64,000 nt of DNA, from positions 16,790,243 to 16,854,242 of the forward strand of contig NW_019211454.1 in NCBI RefSeq assembly GCF_002443255.2. Reading direction: 5' to 3'. The position numbers were made by a program, and so were the translations under genes. Positions within the stretch are counted from its first letter, which is position 1. Every line of letters starts with the position of its first letter. Shown piece after piece: positions 36,836 to 47,790 of this stretch. The DNA comes from Varroa destructor. Taxonomy: Eukaryota; Arthropoda; Arachnida; Mesostigmata; Varroidae. The notes under the pieces are model-generated. The model saw only the letters and a program-made list of their open reading frames with translations. It searched no databases and had not been told where the DNA came from.

Positions 36836-39510
36836 TCCTGAGATTTATACACGGACATATTATGTATGAATATGATTGCTTTTTCTTTTTGTATTATATT
36901 GAAAAATAGTCCTTACCATGCCACAGGGAGTATTATCTATTAAGGAGATAAGTAATATAAAAAAGAATTCAGGCTTTAGTAAACGATTTCTAATTCTTTC
37001 ACAGCTTGCATACCAGCAAGTCCGCCTTGTTTAAGTGGACTTTAGTGACTCACCGAATCTGATCTCGTTCATCGTCGTTAACATTTCAATGGAAAAAAGC
37101 CTTTTGCTTACGTCGAATTTCACAACTGACTAATACCATGCTCACTACGACTAACCTAACCGCAGCCCCTTCTGCCACAAATTCTGGGTTTCTCGACCAA
37201 TTCTAACCAGAGAAATAACAAGCCCTAAAAAGTATCAAACTTTATTATTAAATCAGCGCCCGACCACACCACAAACTGCTCACGCTTCTCCCGCCACAGC
37301 CTCCTTTACCCTTGTATAATATAATGCGCGTCTCCGAATTGAATCACTGACGTATTGCGTTCCTTTTTGTCTGTACTTATCAACGCAACGAAATCATTCA
37401 AGTTGCGTCTTCATCTCAACATTTTAGTATTTTATCCGTTACATCGAGTGAGCTTTGCATAGTTTCTTTCTCGTTTTCCCTCAGCGGCGAATAGAAGCGG
37501 ACAAAAGAGCCATAACAAGAGACGACGACGTAATCCCTCTAGCACCCGTCGTCCAGCTAGAGCAAAGACCGTTCCGGTTGTTCGATGCAAAAATGTAGGG
37601 TACGAATTCACCCACAGAATCCCTAAACCTGATTATTTGCATAAAGCCGCGGTTTAAATAGGGGCAATGTTGCAAAGATTGCTCCTGTCGTGCGCGTTCA
37701 TGGGTGACTTGGCGGGAGGTTTTCGTCGTTTAGGGCTGACATGGTGCAGTTGCACGTGTAATGTCGTACTGGTGTAACATAGCAGCCAATGGCAATGCGA
37801 TTTGAGCAAGAAAAGAGACTACAGAAGAAGATGTATCGAACGTGGTCAGGGGCAGTTCGACGGCGAAGGACTGAGATGTTGACAATTCTCCCACCCGATG
37901 CAAACTGAGGAGCGAGTTTGTCCAGTCTCCGTACGTTTCCCTTCCTCGACAGTGATTGGACACTGGCGGATAGCTATCGATCAATGGCATGAAAAAGGAC
38001 GTACAAGTTCTTGGCTTTTTCGCCCTGCAAGGCTAATACACGTGGAAAACAAGCGTCGGTACAAGGGGGAGAAGCTTTTCTATAGTGATGACCGCAAAAA
38101 TAGCTGGGAACGCTAGCTGGACGTGGGCCTTTACTGTAGCGTACAGCGCTCGGTAAATCATTGAATAATGAGGTTAAGGTTTTAGTAAATCGGCTTCATC
38201 AAAGAGCGCTAACACCAACTGCTGGCGAATATCAAAAAGGGAATCGGTAATCAAAATAACAGGCACATTTAAATCGTTTTTTATGGCAGTATTTCGTATT
38301 GAGTTAGACTGAATCCCGCTGAAGTTTCGGAGTCGAGGGCTAGGCAGTATAAAATAGTGGCAACATTTTGTGTACGCCAATACGAGTAAACTTAGTTATA
38401 GCTGCCACAGTACCGCAAACCAAATTGACCATTCCTATAGTGAGAAGGGGGTCCTTACGATCTGTAAGACGAGATAAAAAGCTAGTAGCTGTTTAATCCG
38501 TGCAGATTCGTACAAACTTACGCCCGCTGTTCACTAATCAATTGATGCTAGACCTGTCATTACGGCTACCAATGACCTTACCTACCTGCAGTTAGTTGTC
38601 TAGAAACGATAAGGTACAGCACTGCATCTATCCCAGGATTCTGTTGCGTTCGTATGACACCGACGTGCTGACAGTATTTCGAGCGTGTGCCACGTATTTT
38701 GTTCGCTCTTACGACAGTTATCTCTAACGAATGATTCTTTTATTAGCTAGAACAATTCCAAATACATATTTTAGGTCAAAAAACGAAATAAATAGACCGG
38801 CATAAGCAACATTCTAGCAATTCGGATTACATACTGTTATTCAGAACAATGTTTATTATTTAGGCAATATTTAAAATGTTAGATTCGACAAGACGAAGTA
38901 TGCGTCGAGAGTTAAGTTGAGCACTCATAATTCGCTGAAGTGCCCAGTTTCCTCATGATTCTTTTGTTCTACACATAAGCGAAGCTTCCTTGATATGACG
39001 ATACATATCATACACAATCGTGTTGAATCTGCCAGTGAAAATCATAATGAAGACCTTCACAAAGAAGCTTAACAACCTGCATTAGAAGCTCAACGGTCAT
39101 GAATCGTGACATAACAATCGTTGATGATAAATATATGAATCGTACTTCATCGTGACGGCAGCACTTCAACAACAGGTGAAGGCCGCCATAAAAGAAAACT
39201 ACTCATTTTGCCTAACAGAGATGATCTACTTCTAACCGATCAAAGCAAGCTGTCTTGTTGACATCAAAATGATGTAGACCTTGAAAGGTCTTGTAGTAGA
39301 AAGACCACGTTTTACCCGTACGTGCGCCTGCCACTCAACTTGTTTCCTTCATACACCTTTATTCGCACAAGCGTATACTTTATCATGACTAAGTGTATAT
39401 TGATTGATTGAGTTGTGCACTATTTCAGCTGTTTGCGGCTAGGTTATCGCTCGAGACGTATCTCGTGCTGACAAGCGCTATTTGTTTGTTTTTATCGTTA
39501 TCTTTTGCAG

Positions 39511-39576
39511 GCGCAGAGTCCCAGCATTCTTGGCAACGGAGATGGCGATCTCGACGATCCTTCACAACGTTTCGGG
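39511..39576 (+). CDS. dlg1: Discs large short acidic linker exon
   Basis: A 22-codon exon with an excellent acceptor (TCTTTTGCAG) and donor (TTCGGG|GTGAGG). It reads AQSPSILGNGDGDLDD and ends PSQRFG, phase 0 at both ends, so it joins the linker exon at 12729-12959 to the PDZ1 exon at 40378 without disturbing the frame. It lies in the linker between L27 and PDZ1, which is poorly conserved in the family, so the assignment rests on splice sites, phase and position. Other frames across the exon give less protein-like sequence. It may be a cassette exon, since skipping it preserves the frame. Confidence 0.7.
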
Positions 39577-40377
39577 GTGAGGACTGCATAATTATTCTAG
39601 ATGTAAACACATTTTTATCACATAAAAACGAAAGGGCCTGACAGGTGCCTAGTATGCAAGGAACTATTCGTTTTGTGCAATACGTACGAGCGCTATGGCT
39701 CTAATCCGACGAAGATAATGTGGGAAATTTTAGAGAATTTTAGTTGTTGTTGGAATTACCGTTTCTCTTCAAATGTACCGCTCTACCAAAGCAGATATTG
39801 CAAGGCGGTTTTGGTACTATTCTGCTAATTTAGCTTCTATCAGAAACTAAAGTAATAACACATGAAGATATTTCTTTTTAAGACTGGGGTTTAGCTCGAA
39901 TTAAAGAGGACAGAACGGGTTAGCACAATATAATTAGAGATAATAAGGGCATTCGTGCTCGATGTCATTAAATTTCAGTCCTACGTAGTTTCAAGCTTCA
40001 GTAACACCGGTCGAAACATTTACATACACACAAATGAGCGAGAAAAAGAGGTAACGCAAGAAACACTGGTATTAATCATTCCGAAGGAAGAATGCAAAAG
40101 ACTAAAACATATACCAAACGCTAAGTAATCATATTAAGTAGTGAACTGTTGACCTATGAAACTACTGAACTTATACTTACTTTAACAAATGTTTCAGCCA
40201 CTGGGTAATTTAAATGCTAAACAAATAAAAAAGATTCGATAAACAAAATTTATTTATTTTCTCTTAGTGCAATTCTACTATTTATTTGTTAGGGCAGATT
40301 CAAGTAACCCTTTTTATCCTACTAACGAAAGTATTATTATTTTCGTCTTCATACATACTTCTTGTTCCATTATTCAG
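39577..40377 (+). other. dlg1: dlg1 intron
   Basis: Donor GTGAGG, acceptor TTCTTGTTCCATTATTCAG. No further feature seen in this 801-base intron. Confidence 0.85.
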
Positions 40378-40602
40378 GTTGGCGGAAGTACTGGTGTTGA
40401 TGAAGTTGTGGGCCCTCCCAGCTGTGGCACTTCAGGAGCAGGAGATTGGGAGCTCGAGGAGATTACGCTAGAGCGGGGCGGAGCGGGTCTGGGCTTCAGC
40501 ATCGCCGGTGGGACGGATAATCCGCACGTGGGAGATGACCCCTCTATCTATATCACTAAAATTATCGTCGGAGGAGCAGCCGCCGCCGATGGCCGACTGC
40601 AG
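40378..40602 (+). CDS. dlg1: Discs large PDZ1 domain, N-terminal part
   Basis: A 75-codon exon. Residues 1-25 are a Gly/Ser/Pro linker ending GDWE. PDZ1 begins at about residue 26 with [20 protein letters not shown], then TDNPH, IYITKII and [11 protein letters not shown]. The GLGF carboxylate-binding loop is at residues 37-40. This is nearly the sequence of PDZ1 in insect and vertebrate DLG proteins, where it binds C-terminal tails of channels and adhesion molecules beneath the membrane. Acceptor CCATTATTCAG, donor CAG|GTGCGT, both at codon boundaries. The start of the linker depends on the acceptor choice; the PDZ part is certain. The open frame extends about 53 codons past the donor, which is intronic. 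Confidence 0.97.
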
Positions 40603-42971
40603 GTGCGTCAAGTGTTTGCTCCCTCTGTTTGCTATTCATTTTATAAACTGTTTCCCTTTTTTCCTAATTGTAGCAATTTGCCGCCATCGATGGGCAACTG
40701 TGGAGTCTTTTCCTTTGATTTCTCGTTCGCGCGCTATTCCAGTAACCTAATTGGCCCTTAGATACTGAGCCGTATTTGATTCGAGCAAACGAGGCTCCGC
40801 TACTTGACAAAAACGAGGCTTAAACAGAAATCACATGTGGGCAACAACTGCGACTCGTACACGTGAATAAAGGCAACGACAAAAAATCAAGCGACTGAGA
40901 TCCACGAATTTTGTAGCTGACGTGTAATACAATTGCGTGTACACCGTTACGCAGTTTTTTTACAGAGTGCTTTACTGTTTTTTTGTCCATCTTTTTCTTA
41001 TTGTTATTGTTACTATTCTTATTTTTTATGAGAAAAGAAAGCGACATTTTTCCACTTTTCATCAAAACTACCCCTTTTTTTCAAGCTTGTTCCGACACCT
41101 TTGTGGCGTCGAAGCAACAAGCTACATTCACCACCCCGGTCAGATCGTTTAGTATAGGTCGAAGTGTCAGATCTAGGCCGATTAAGGCTGGCCGGGTCTT
41201 TCATAAAAACGGTGTTGCTGTTGGCGAGATCGCCATGGCCAGGGGAACAATGGTGAACAGTGATGAGAGTTACTCAGTGAACAACTACCCAGGGCGCCTC
41301 TTAATTACAAAGTGTTTATAGCTGAGTTGTACAAACGAAAATAAAATGGTCATCTCGCTCCGAGCTTTTGTTTTTCCTTTTCATACCTGCTGAAAAGTCC
41401 TTACATTTCGAATACAAATCATTAATTCCCTTTAAATTAACATTGCTATCTTTTCTAATATCTAATATATTTAATATGGAAAATTAAAGAAACGTTAGTA
41501 ATGTGTCTAGTTGTTTTAAACAATACTTACTTATGAAGAAGATGGACAAAGAAAAATTTAATCTAATTCCTAACAAATTAATAGGATCATAGGTGCTTGC
41601 TCATAAGCCTTCACTTGAACCTGGGGAACCTTTGCTCCCCCGTCGAAGTTGATTAGATTACAAACGGACAAAGTGTCTTTACATGAATTCACTCACAGGT
41701 ATTCTTGTTGTAACCGTGGAGGTTTCTCACAACTTTCTTAAGGGTTGGCAAGATTTGAGGCAGGTACCTTGTACCTGTATTGTTTTGCAATGCAATAGGT
41801 TTTGGTGTCTCGCTCGTCACAATTGCAGTGACTTATTTTTGTACAACCTTTAGCTATTGCTTTTTATAAGAAGTTTTGAGTATTGCTTCTTTTGGCGTTA
41901 AGGATTTGCTTCACTAGCCAAGCTTACCTAGGTTTTTTCCAGTAGAACTATTAAGTGACATCGTAACCATGCAATAAACAGCCATTAATCTGATTTTTTC
42001 TCCTATATCGATAATTTCTGATACTTAATAATCCTTTGTGGCAAGGATTTTGTCAACGATAATATCTGAATGAGCGATGGCTGTGAGCATTCTGTTCTAT
42101 GTGGTTACCATGGCAACGATTTCAAAGGGCCACCCACACCTCCGCACCTTTTTCATTGAGTCACCCGGGTACCACAAACCAAGGGCTAATTTGTCTAAAC
42201 GCAATCAGTGTTTTCATGCCTATTAAACCGACCATCGTACGTAGAATATGGTAGGACAGGAAAAAATGCCGCTATTTTTGGTTGGTCAGTCCTTTCTTTT
42301 GCTCATTTAGTAAAACTATTTACTTGTATAAATTCGTTCGATAACTGTCAGATCAAATATCCGACACATTGTCCTGGCAACACTTTTGTGTCCAGCTCCT
42401 GCTTTGACTGTTCTACTTTTGGATATCTTTGGAAGACGGCTGATTTTGGTTCGCGTCACCGTCATGGTGTACAGTGATAGCGCGTCTATTTAGATACGCT
42501 CAACTTAGGAACACTTTGTGAAAATTGGCTTAGCTTCCAAATAGGACATAGACGCAGATCGTTTCGCGCTGGGAAAGGCCACTGGCTGGCAAAAACAAAC
42601 GTACCGGACGTAAAATTTGAAACTTACCTAAGGTAGCAATAGCTGCTTCTGCGTTCCACAACATGAGACATCGACTAAACTGTGAGCAACTTATCTAATT
42701 TGTATTGTGGAGTAATATTCTAGATTTGCCTATAATTGGGGGGTTACCTTAATAGAAAGTCGAGAAATTGAGTAACCTAGTGTGTGCGAAAGAAGTAATT
42801 TAAATGCAAGGAGTTCACACAACAATTTTCGATTCTTATTTTTATAATCACTTACGGCTGCAGGCAAAATGATATGTTATAATGGATAAGCTGATACATG
42901 TTATGGGTAACATATAGGCGTTAGATATAACGTCTGTCGACTCTATGCATTATTCGAATTTACGTATACAG
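40603..42971 (+). other. dlg1: dlg1 intron splitting PDZ1
   Basis: Donor GTGCGT, acceptor TTACGTATACAG. About 2.4 kb with no recognisable gene. It contains T-rich runs around 40.96-41.08 kb and an open frame (40983-41321, +) that is mostly low-complexity Leu/Phe and not supported as a gene. Confidence 0.85.
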
Positions 42972-43082
42972 GTGAACGACATCATTCTACGGGTAAACGA
43001 TGTTGACCTAGTAGACGTACCACATCGAGTCGCTGTCGAGGCCCTCAAACGGGCCGGTAACCAGGTAGTTCTTCTCGTCAAG
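42972..43082 (+). CDS. dlg1: Discs large PDZ1 domain, C-terminal part
   Basis: A 37-codon exon, [18 protein letters not shown] followed by [18 protein letters not shown]. It supplies the last beta strands and helix alpha-B of PDZ1. His18 stands at the first position of alpha-B, the residue that selects class I (Ser/Thr-X-hydrophobic) C-terminal ligands. Boundaries are CAG|GTGAAC and AAG|GTAAGA, phase 0 on both sides. The matching exon of PDZ2 has the same boundary and the same His offset, so the two domains share their intron position. Confidence 0.95.
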
Positions 43083-43556
43083 GTAAGAAGTGCCTTTTTT
43101 GACCATTAGCGTCTTTGTTACTTTATTTCTTATATCTATATTTCTTATCTTTGTCAACCCACCTATGATGATATGCATCCGTTCACTAGGGCATTATTAC
43201 TTATTTTTTATTTGATGTCACATTGATAGCGAAGACATTATTAAGAGCTGACAACATATCAGACATAATTGGCCGTCTTAACTATTGGCCACTTGAAAGT
43301 CAACTGTTCTTTCATATACGCTTTCTGCATAGAGCCGATCTTATTCTATGAGTTAACAGTACGCAAGCTAACTTCTTCTATTTTCTTGTATGTCTACAAC
43401 CTCAACCCTACCGTCGCATATATATTTGAAAACACATTGTCGACAACTGTACATCCGTCATATGTTGTGTGGTCGACCTCCTCATTATTATTCCTACTCA
43501 TTTCGTTTGATTTGGGGATAACCCATCGGTCTCGTACGCTGATGACGGTGGCACAG
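43083..43556 (+). other. dlg1: dlg1 intron between PDZ1 and PDZ2
   Basis: Donor GTAAGA; acceptor GATGACGGTGGCACAG with a poor pyrimidine tract. The reading frame happens to be open back to 43269, so the acceptor choice rests on phase and on conservation of the KRRK-like start of the next exon. Confidence 0.8.
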
Positions 43557-43730
43557 CGGGAACGGAAAGAACCCCCTGGAATCGTCGAGATAGAGCTGCA
43601 GAAAGGTACACGAGGGCTGGGTTTTAGTATCGCTGGTGGCGTAGGCAATCAGCACATCCCTGGCGATAATGGGATTTACGTCACGAAAATCATGGAGGGC
43701 GGAGCCGCACACCTCGATCGGCGCCTGCAG
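43557..43730 (+). CDS. dlg1: Discs large PDZ2 domain, N-terminal part
   Basis: A 58-codon exon. It starts [17 protein letters not shown], parallel to the basic PDZ1-PDZ2 junction of DLG1, then [33 protein letters not shown] and ends RRLQ. The GLGF loop is at residues 20-23. GNQHIPGDN is a hallmark of DLG PDZ2. The donor CAG|GTAAAT is at the same domain position as that of the PDZ1 exon. PDZ1 and PDZ2 act as a tandem in the family and bind similar class I tails. The family usually has DG(K/R)L where this protein has DRRL, a small change near the intron boundary. Confidence 0.97.
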
Positions 43731-46082
43731 GTAAATACCCTGTACTTGTATTGATCGATATTTGATTTCTTTCCCAGAACGGCGAGCAAATACATACTGC
43801 TATTTACAGAATTCATTTGAATGATCGAGCGAAAACTATGCATTATGTAATAGGGAATGTAATACCAGAAAACAGGCAACCAAGCTGTGCTAGACGACTG
43901 TTACTGCGGAATGTTCAACAGATAATTTAATTTTCTGCTCATAATAGTTCTTAGAAACAGATTGCTCCTTACCAATATCTGACGCTATCTAGCCAACAGT
44001 TGAGAGATTGATAAGAAAGACGTTCTAGCTTTGGTAAGGATGGACTGTTTGTAAACTCTCTTGGCCTGAGTTATCTTACTTTGGCAGCAGTGGGATATAC
44101 TTATTAGAGTTGTCCCTTTTCATCTCTCACAGGTGCGGCATTTGCCTCATAGGGTTTTAGGGGTGATGACCTAAAGCGGACCGACCAGCTTTCTTTTTTC
44201 TCGTAGCAAGAGAACTCTCTCAAGTCAAATTCCCTTTTACCGGTGCTTGCCTAGTATGCCTGGCTAGCGGTCTAGGCACCGTAGTAGACAGCCGTGCCGG
44301 CGATCAATTCACCTAGCAGCCGGCCACCGTTACTGCTATTGCGTACTCCCCAGCCGTTATAACCCCCTGTTATTCGCTCTTCAGTCAAACTGCTCATCCG
44401 GTTCGCTTTCTCCCTTTGCTGTTGGGAGCTGCCTGCTGTTCGACCGTTCTTTGTAGTCTTCACCACTTCGCGTGGTCTTCCCTATTTCAATAGAATTTCA
44501 ATAGAATTCAATAGAATAGCTTTTTCGGCAAAGTTCCTTGCCAGCTGCCAGCACCCCTATCTACTGCCTTAATGCCTAGAGCCGCTTCTCCTCTTATTGC
44601 TTTACCATCTCTTTTCTTTATAGCACGCTAAGCAGTCCCCGACAGCTTCCAACACCATCGCCTTATTTCTTTGACGCCCTATCCTTCTATCTGTTCCTTT
44701 ATTTACGAATAGTTAGGTGCGGATAATCTTGACGGAAGGAAAACGAGCCTAACTAGCAGCTGATCCTTACAAATCGAAACTTCTTCGTAGCTTTTACACC
44801 GTCGTTCCCCAGCGACGCATCACAAAGCCTAGACGTGGAATTTTCTCTGCGCCGGGACGACTATCTTCAATGTGGTAACTCCTCGAGAAGATCCGAGCGC
44901 TTTTCAAAGCTTTAATTTCTCTTCCCGTGTGGCTCACTTAACCTTGACTGTCCGAGGCTGCTGAACAACCGATTCGATGATACAGTTCCAAAATAATTCT
45001 AACTAATTTGGCTCATGGGGCCTCTCTTCATCTTCTCACTGGCGAACTGGTCGAACGGTTTGTGCACTGGATCTAGGGGAGACCGGCGCAAATAATATGG
45101 AACAATTTACTGACGGCACTTGCCCTACTCTGCGCAACCGTGTTGACTTGCGCGGATATCCAAGTAACCAAAACAAACCCTACCAGTACAGTAGATAAAC
45201 CGAATCATTTAGGTGGACAGAGTAGTGGACTAAATTCAAGCAAGAACAAAGCATCTAGTTTATATGAGGTAACACCGTTGGAAAAAAGCCAACATCTGGA
45301 TAAATTAGGGAAGTTGTGAACCGTTGGCTTACCGAACGATCATGGACAAATCTGCAACTGCCCAAAATCAAGTTCGTACCGTCGTATGACATGGCTGGCT
45401 AGCAGATAGGCTACGTCCAAGTGTTTCTTTTCAAACGATCTTTCTTAATTCTATTCGTCAGATCTTCAACTTCTTGCTGTTGTGCGATTGCCACTGGCTC
45501 ATCCAGCCATCCTCATACTCGCTCGCATCCGCTATATTTTCGTACGAATTGTCAGTGCTAATATGGAAAAGCTTCAAAGAAAAAGGGTTTGTCTACCCGA
45601 CTATCTAAAGATTGGGCTTCGTTAACGATAAAAAAAGTCTATGATCGACGAAACTTATTTGCCAACTGCAATGGATAGACAATTCGTACGTTGCTTCCGG
45701 GCTTCTATTTTATAGAAAGCTATATATGTATATATATAAATCCGCGCAAAATCACCGTCATATGCCTGTAAAGCTAGTGTGATATTTTTTCATTTGCTAA
45801 CAAAGATACTTGTGATGTGCATGATATATTCAATGTACCTGTCATTCGCTTCCAATCGGCGCCCCATACAGCGTCCTGTGCATATATGTGCACAGAGCGT
45901 TTATACATTATGTATTGATTTGGCAAGAAGAGAGTACGAGCTATTTCCGCTAATCCAAACAACGTAATAGCAGCCTTTCTAAAGCGAGGTGCACGCGGTG
46001 TAATTCGATTTATTCAGTTCATTTGTTTTCTATAATCGTCCTACCTGCTTGCTAACCTACCTGTTGTTTCGCTATGCTACAG
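43731..46082 (+). other. dlg1: dlg1 intron splitting PDZ2
   Basis: About 2.35 kb. Donor GTAAAT; acceptor CTGTTGTTTCGCTATGCTACAG. The plus strand is pyrimidine-rich from about 44.1 to 45.0 kb. A small tandem repeat lies at 44485-44517. No supported gene. Confidence 0.85.
44485..44517 (+). repeat. Tandem repeat, unit about 11 bases, three copies
   Basis: The unit TTTCAATAGAA occurs three times in tandem, the last copy one base shorter. Confidence 0.9.
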
Positions 46083-46248
46083 GTGGGCGATAAGCTGCTA
46101 GCAGTTGGAGATGTGCAGTTGGAGCAGGTGTCGCACGAGCAGGCGGTAGCCACCCTCAAATCGACAGGGGAGCATGTTCTACTGACTGTTGCCAAAACAT
46201 CGCACCATCTCCCACCACCGCCACCTGTGCCCCCTGATCTGGGCAACC
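46083..46248 (+). CDS. dlg1: Discs large PDZ2 domain, C-terminal part, and proline-rich linker
   Basis: A 55-codon exon plus one base. VGDKLLAVGDVQLEQVSHEQ and AVATLKSTGEHVLLTVAK complete PDZ2; His18 begins helix alpha-B, as in PDZ1, predicting class I ligands. After the domain comes TSHHLPPPPPVPPDLGN. In known proteins, LPPPP-type stretches can bind EVH1 or SH3 domains; that use here is inference. Acceptor GCTACAG, donor AACC|GTAAGT, leaving phase 1. The family often has a longer PDZ2 loop here (as in Drosophila); this copy is short, like vertebrate DLG. Confidence 0.93.
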
Positions 46249-47015
46249 GTAAGTGCGCTAGTTTTAATTTTGAACCCATTATACATAGCATATTATGGCT
46301 GACCAAGTAGACGACCACGATGCGGATAATAACGATTATCGTTACTGTTTCCATTAGTACTGCTATATTTGGCGTGCTGAAGGGCGCAGAAAGAAAGAAA
46401 CGTTTTAGCATCTAGTATTCAGGTAAACATCGAAGAGAAACGTGTTTATTTTTAAACTTCGTTTTAAGGCTGGAGAAGGTTCAATGCAACTTCCAATGCG
46501 ATGCATCGCATTATATATATACAAGTGTAGTAGCTCACATCGGAAGTGACGAAGGGACGTTTTTTGGCTGAAGCTCTGATTTTTACACCGGAGTTTCTTC
46601 ATTGTTGAAAACAACTTTATAAAGTTGTTTTTAGCAGCGCATTATCTTGCGTTAGATATCAATTAAACTTACGGATTCCTTACTGAATTTTTTAATTAAA
46701 AAATTAGATTCGCTATCTATACAAATTATGTGTCTTTTCAACAAGTTACCAGGAACGATGAGCGTAAAGTAGTTCGGGAAAATATTCATAATTAAACTTC
46801 TGTAAATGTCTTAATATGGCCAGTAGTGCCTAACTTCCCTGTTTGGGTGCGCTATCTAGCTTTCAAGAATTCCAAAATATATCCATACGAAATGTCTCTA
46901 CTTCCCATTCCCACGGAGTCACTAAACATCTCAAAAAAAAAAAACTCACAAAAGCAAAGCGTCTAAGAGGATTATTCCCTGCTCTGTTGCGTTTTTTTCT
47001 TTGATACTTTTGTAG
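46249..47015 (+). other. dlg1: dlg1 intron
   Basis: Donor GTAAGT, acceptor TTTTTTTCTTTGATACTTTTGTAG. A run of A bases lies near 46.93-46.94 kb. No gene seen. Confidence 0.8.
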
Positions 47016-47106
47016 TTGGCGGGGTAGGTGGCGTTGACGAGCTCAGCGACACAAATGTTTCTTCAACGTCGAAAGCAGCAAGCGACGACGCTCCAGAGCC
47101 CGGAAG
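47016..47106 (+). CDS. dlg1: Discs large linker exon after PDZ2
   Basis: A 91-base exon with a strong T-rich acceptor and the consensus donor GGAAG|GTGAGT. Entered in phase 1 it reads LGGVGGVDELSDTNVSS and then a Ser/Ala/Asp-rich stretch ending APEPG plus a split AGN codon (phase 2). The segment is acidic and disordered-looking, as expected of the variable PDZ2-PDZ3 linker of DLG. No homolog can be named for the linker itself; the assignment rests on phase agreement with the PDZ2 exon and on splice sites. The VGGVGGVDE start resembles the VGGSTGVDE start of the PDZ1 exon at 40378, which may reflect an old internal duplication or chance. Confidence 0.75.
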
Positions 47107-47680
47107 GTGAGTCGTGAAACTTGCTCCATGTTTGGATAATTTTACTTACAGATATATTGATAGATTTCGATCCGCAAAACTGGACCTTTTTGCGCGTCCA
47201 TGACAAATTCTTCTGCAGCAAAACATGCCGAATGTTGGCCGATTCATCAATCATAGAGGATCTCAGCTCCGTAGAAAGTTTCATCTTGATGTAGGAAGAC
47301 AAATACGACTTGAGCGGCCTTTCAAGTTTGCAGACTGAGCCTGCATTGTCTCATGTACATTAGACGGTATAACCAGTCCGTACTGTTCGTATCTAGGTTA
47401 TACATTTCGTTAAATTGAATTCGGAGTCACAGGGCAAATATCGTAGTGGTATACTAGGCGTTATATGATGTTTATCTGAAATTGAGCTCGATTAGAATCA
47501 GTATCGAAATAGTATTAATAGGGCGATGTAAAATGTCTATATTCCTTCCGCGGAGACCTTTTTGTACCCAATATAAAAACGTCAGCACCAAAGTGTAAAT
47601 TAGAATTTTCACATAGCATGAGCTGCGTACAAACAGAGAGCTTAAAAAGCTTGAGTGCAGTGTTGCCGAATGCTTGCCAC

Positions 47681-47790
47681 GTGATCGTGTGGTGAGTAAC
47701 GTGCTTGTCTGTCAAACGTAGAGATACGTGGCGCTCTAAGTTCGAATCCGAACGTAGACACCAGGCTCCCTTCGTGCTGGCAAAAGTCAT
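47681..47790 (+). repeat. tRNA-derived SINE copy
   Basis: GTGGTGAGTAACGTGCTTGTC (A-box region, about 47689-47709) and a B box GTTCGAATCC at 47740-47749, followed by GAACGTAGACACC and CCCTTCGTGCTGGCAAAAG. It aligns with the 6285 copy through the whole head and with the 29.8 kb copy after the B box. It lies about 0.6 kb into the intron after the 47016 exon. Confidence 0.6.

Larger units (their letters stand above)
12960..39510 (+). other. dlg1: dlg1 intron, about 26.6 kb
   Basis: Donor GTAAGG, acceptor TTTTATCGTTATCTTTTGCAG. Mostly unique AT-rich sequence. It carries SINE copies near 29.8 and 35.0 kb, a tRNA-Gly-like relic near 36.8 kb, a possible recursive splice site at 21688/21689, and two weak candidate exons (15227-15347 and 24438-24585). 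Between about 22.8 and 24.1 kb the plus strand is visibly purine-rich. Open frames in the interval, for example 17492-17701, 27005-27352, 32058-32330 and 35710-36066 on plus and 14631-14930 and 23458-23775 on minus, show no motif I can name. Confidence 0.65.

Noticed and set aside
40703..40741. The PDZ1 open frame continues past the exon end to 40761
   Set aside because: The RLQ|GTGCGT donor and the following VND exon at 42972 restore the conserved PDZ1 sequence exactly; the read-through is intron.
43269..43556. An open frame of about 96 codons in front of PDZ2
   Set aside because: The sequence is Leu/Ser-rich with no DLG similarity, and the PDZ1 exon joins in phase 0 to CGGGAACGG at 43557, which gives the conserved basic junction.
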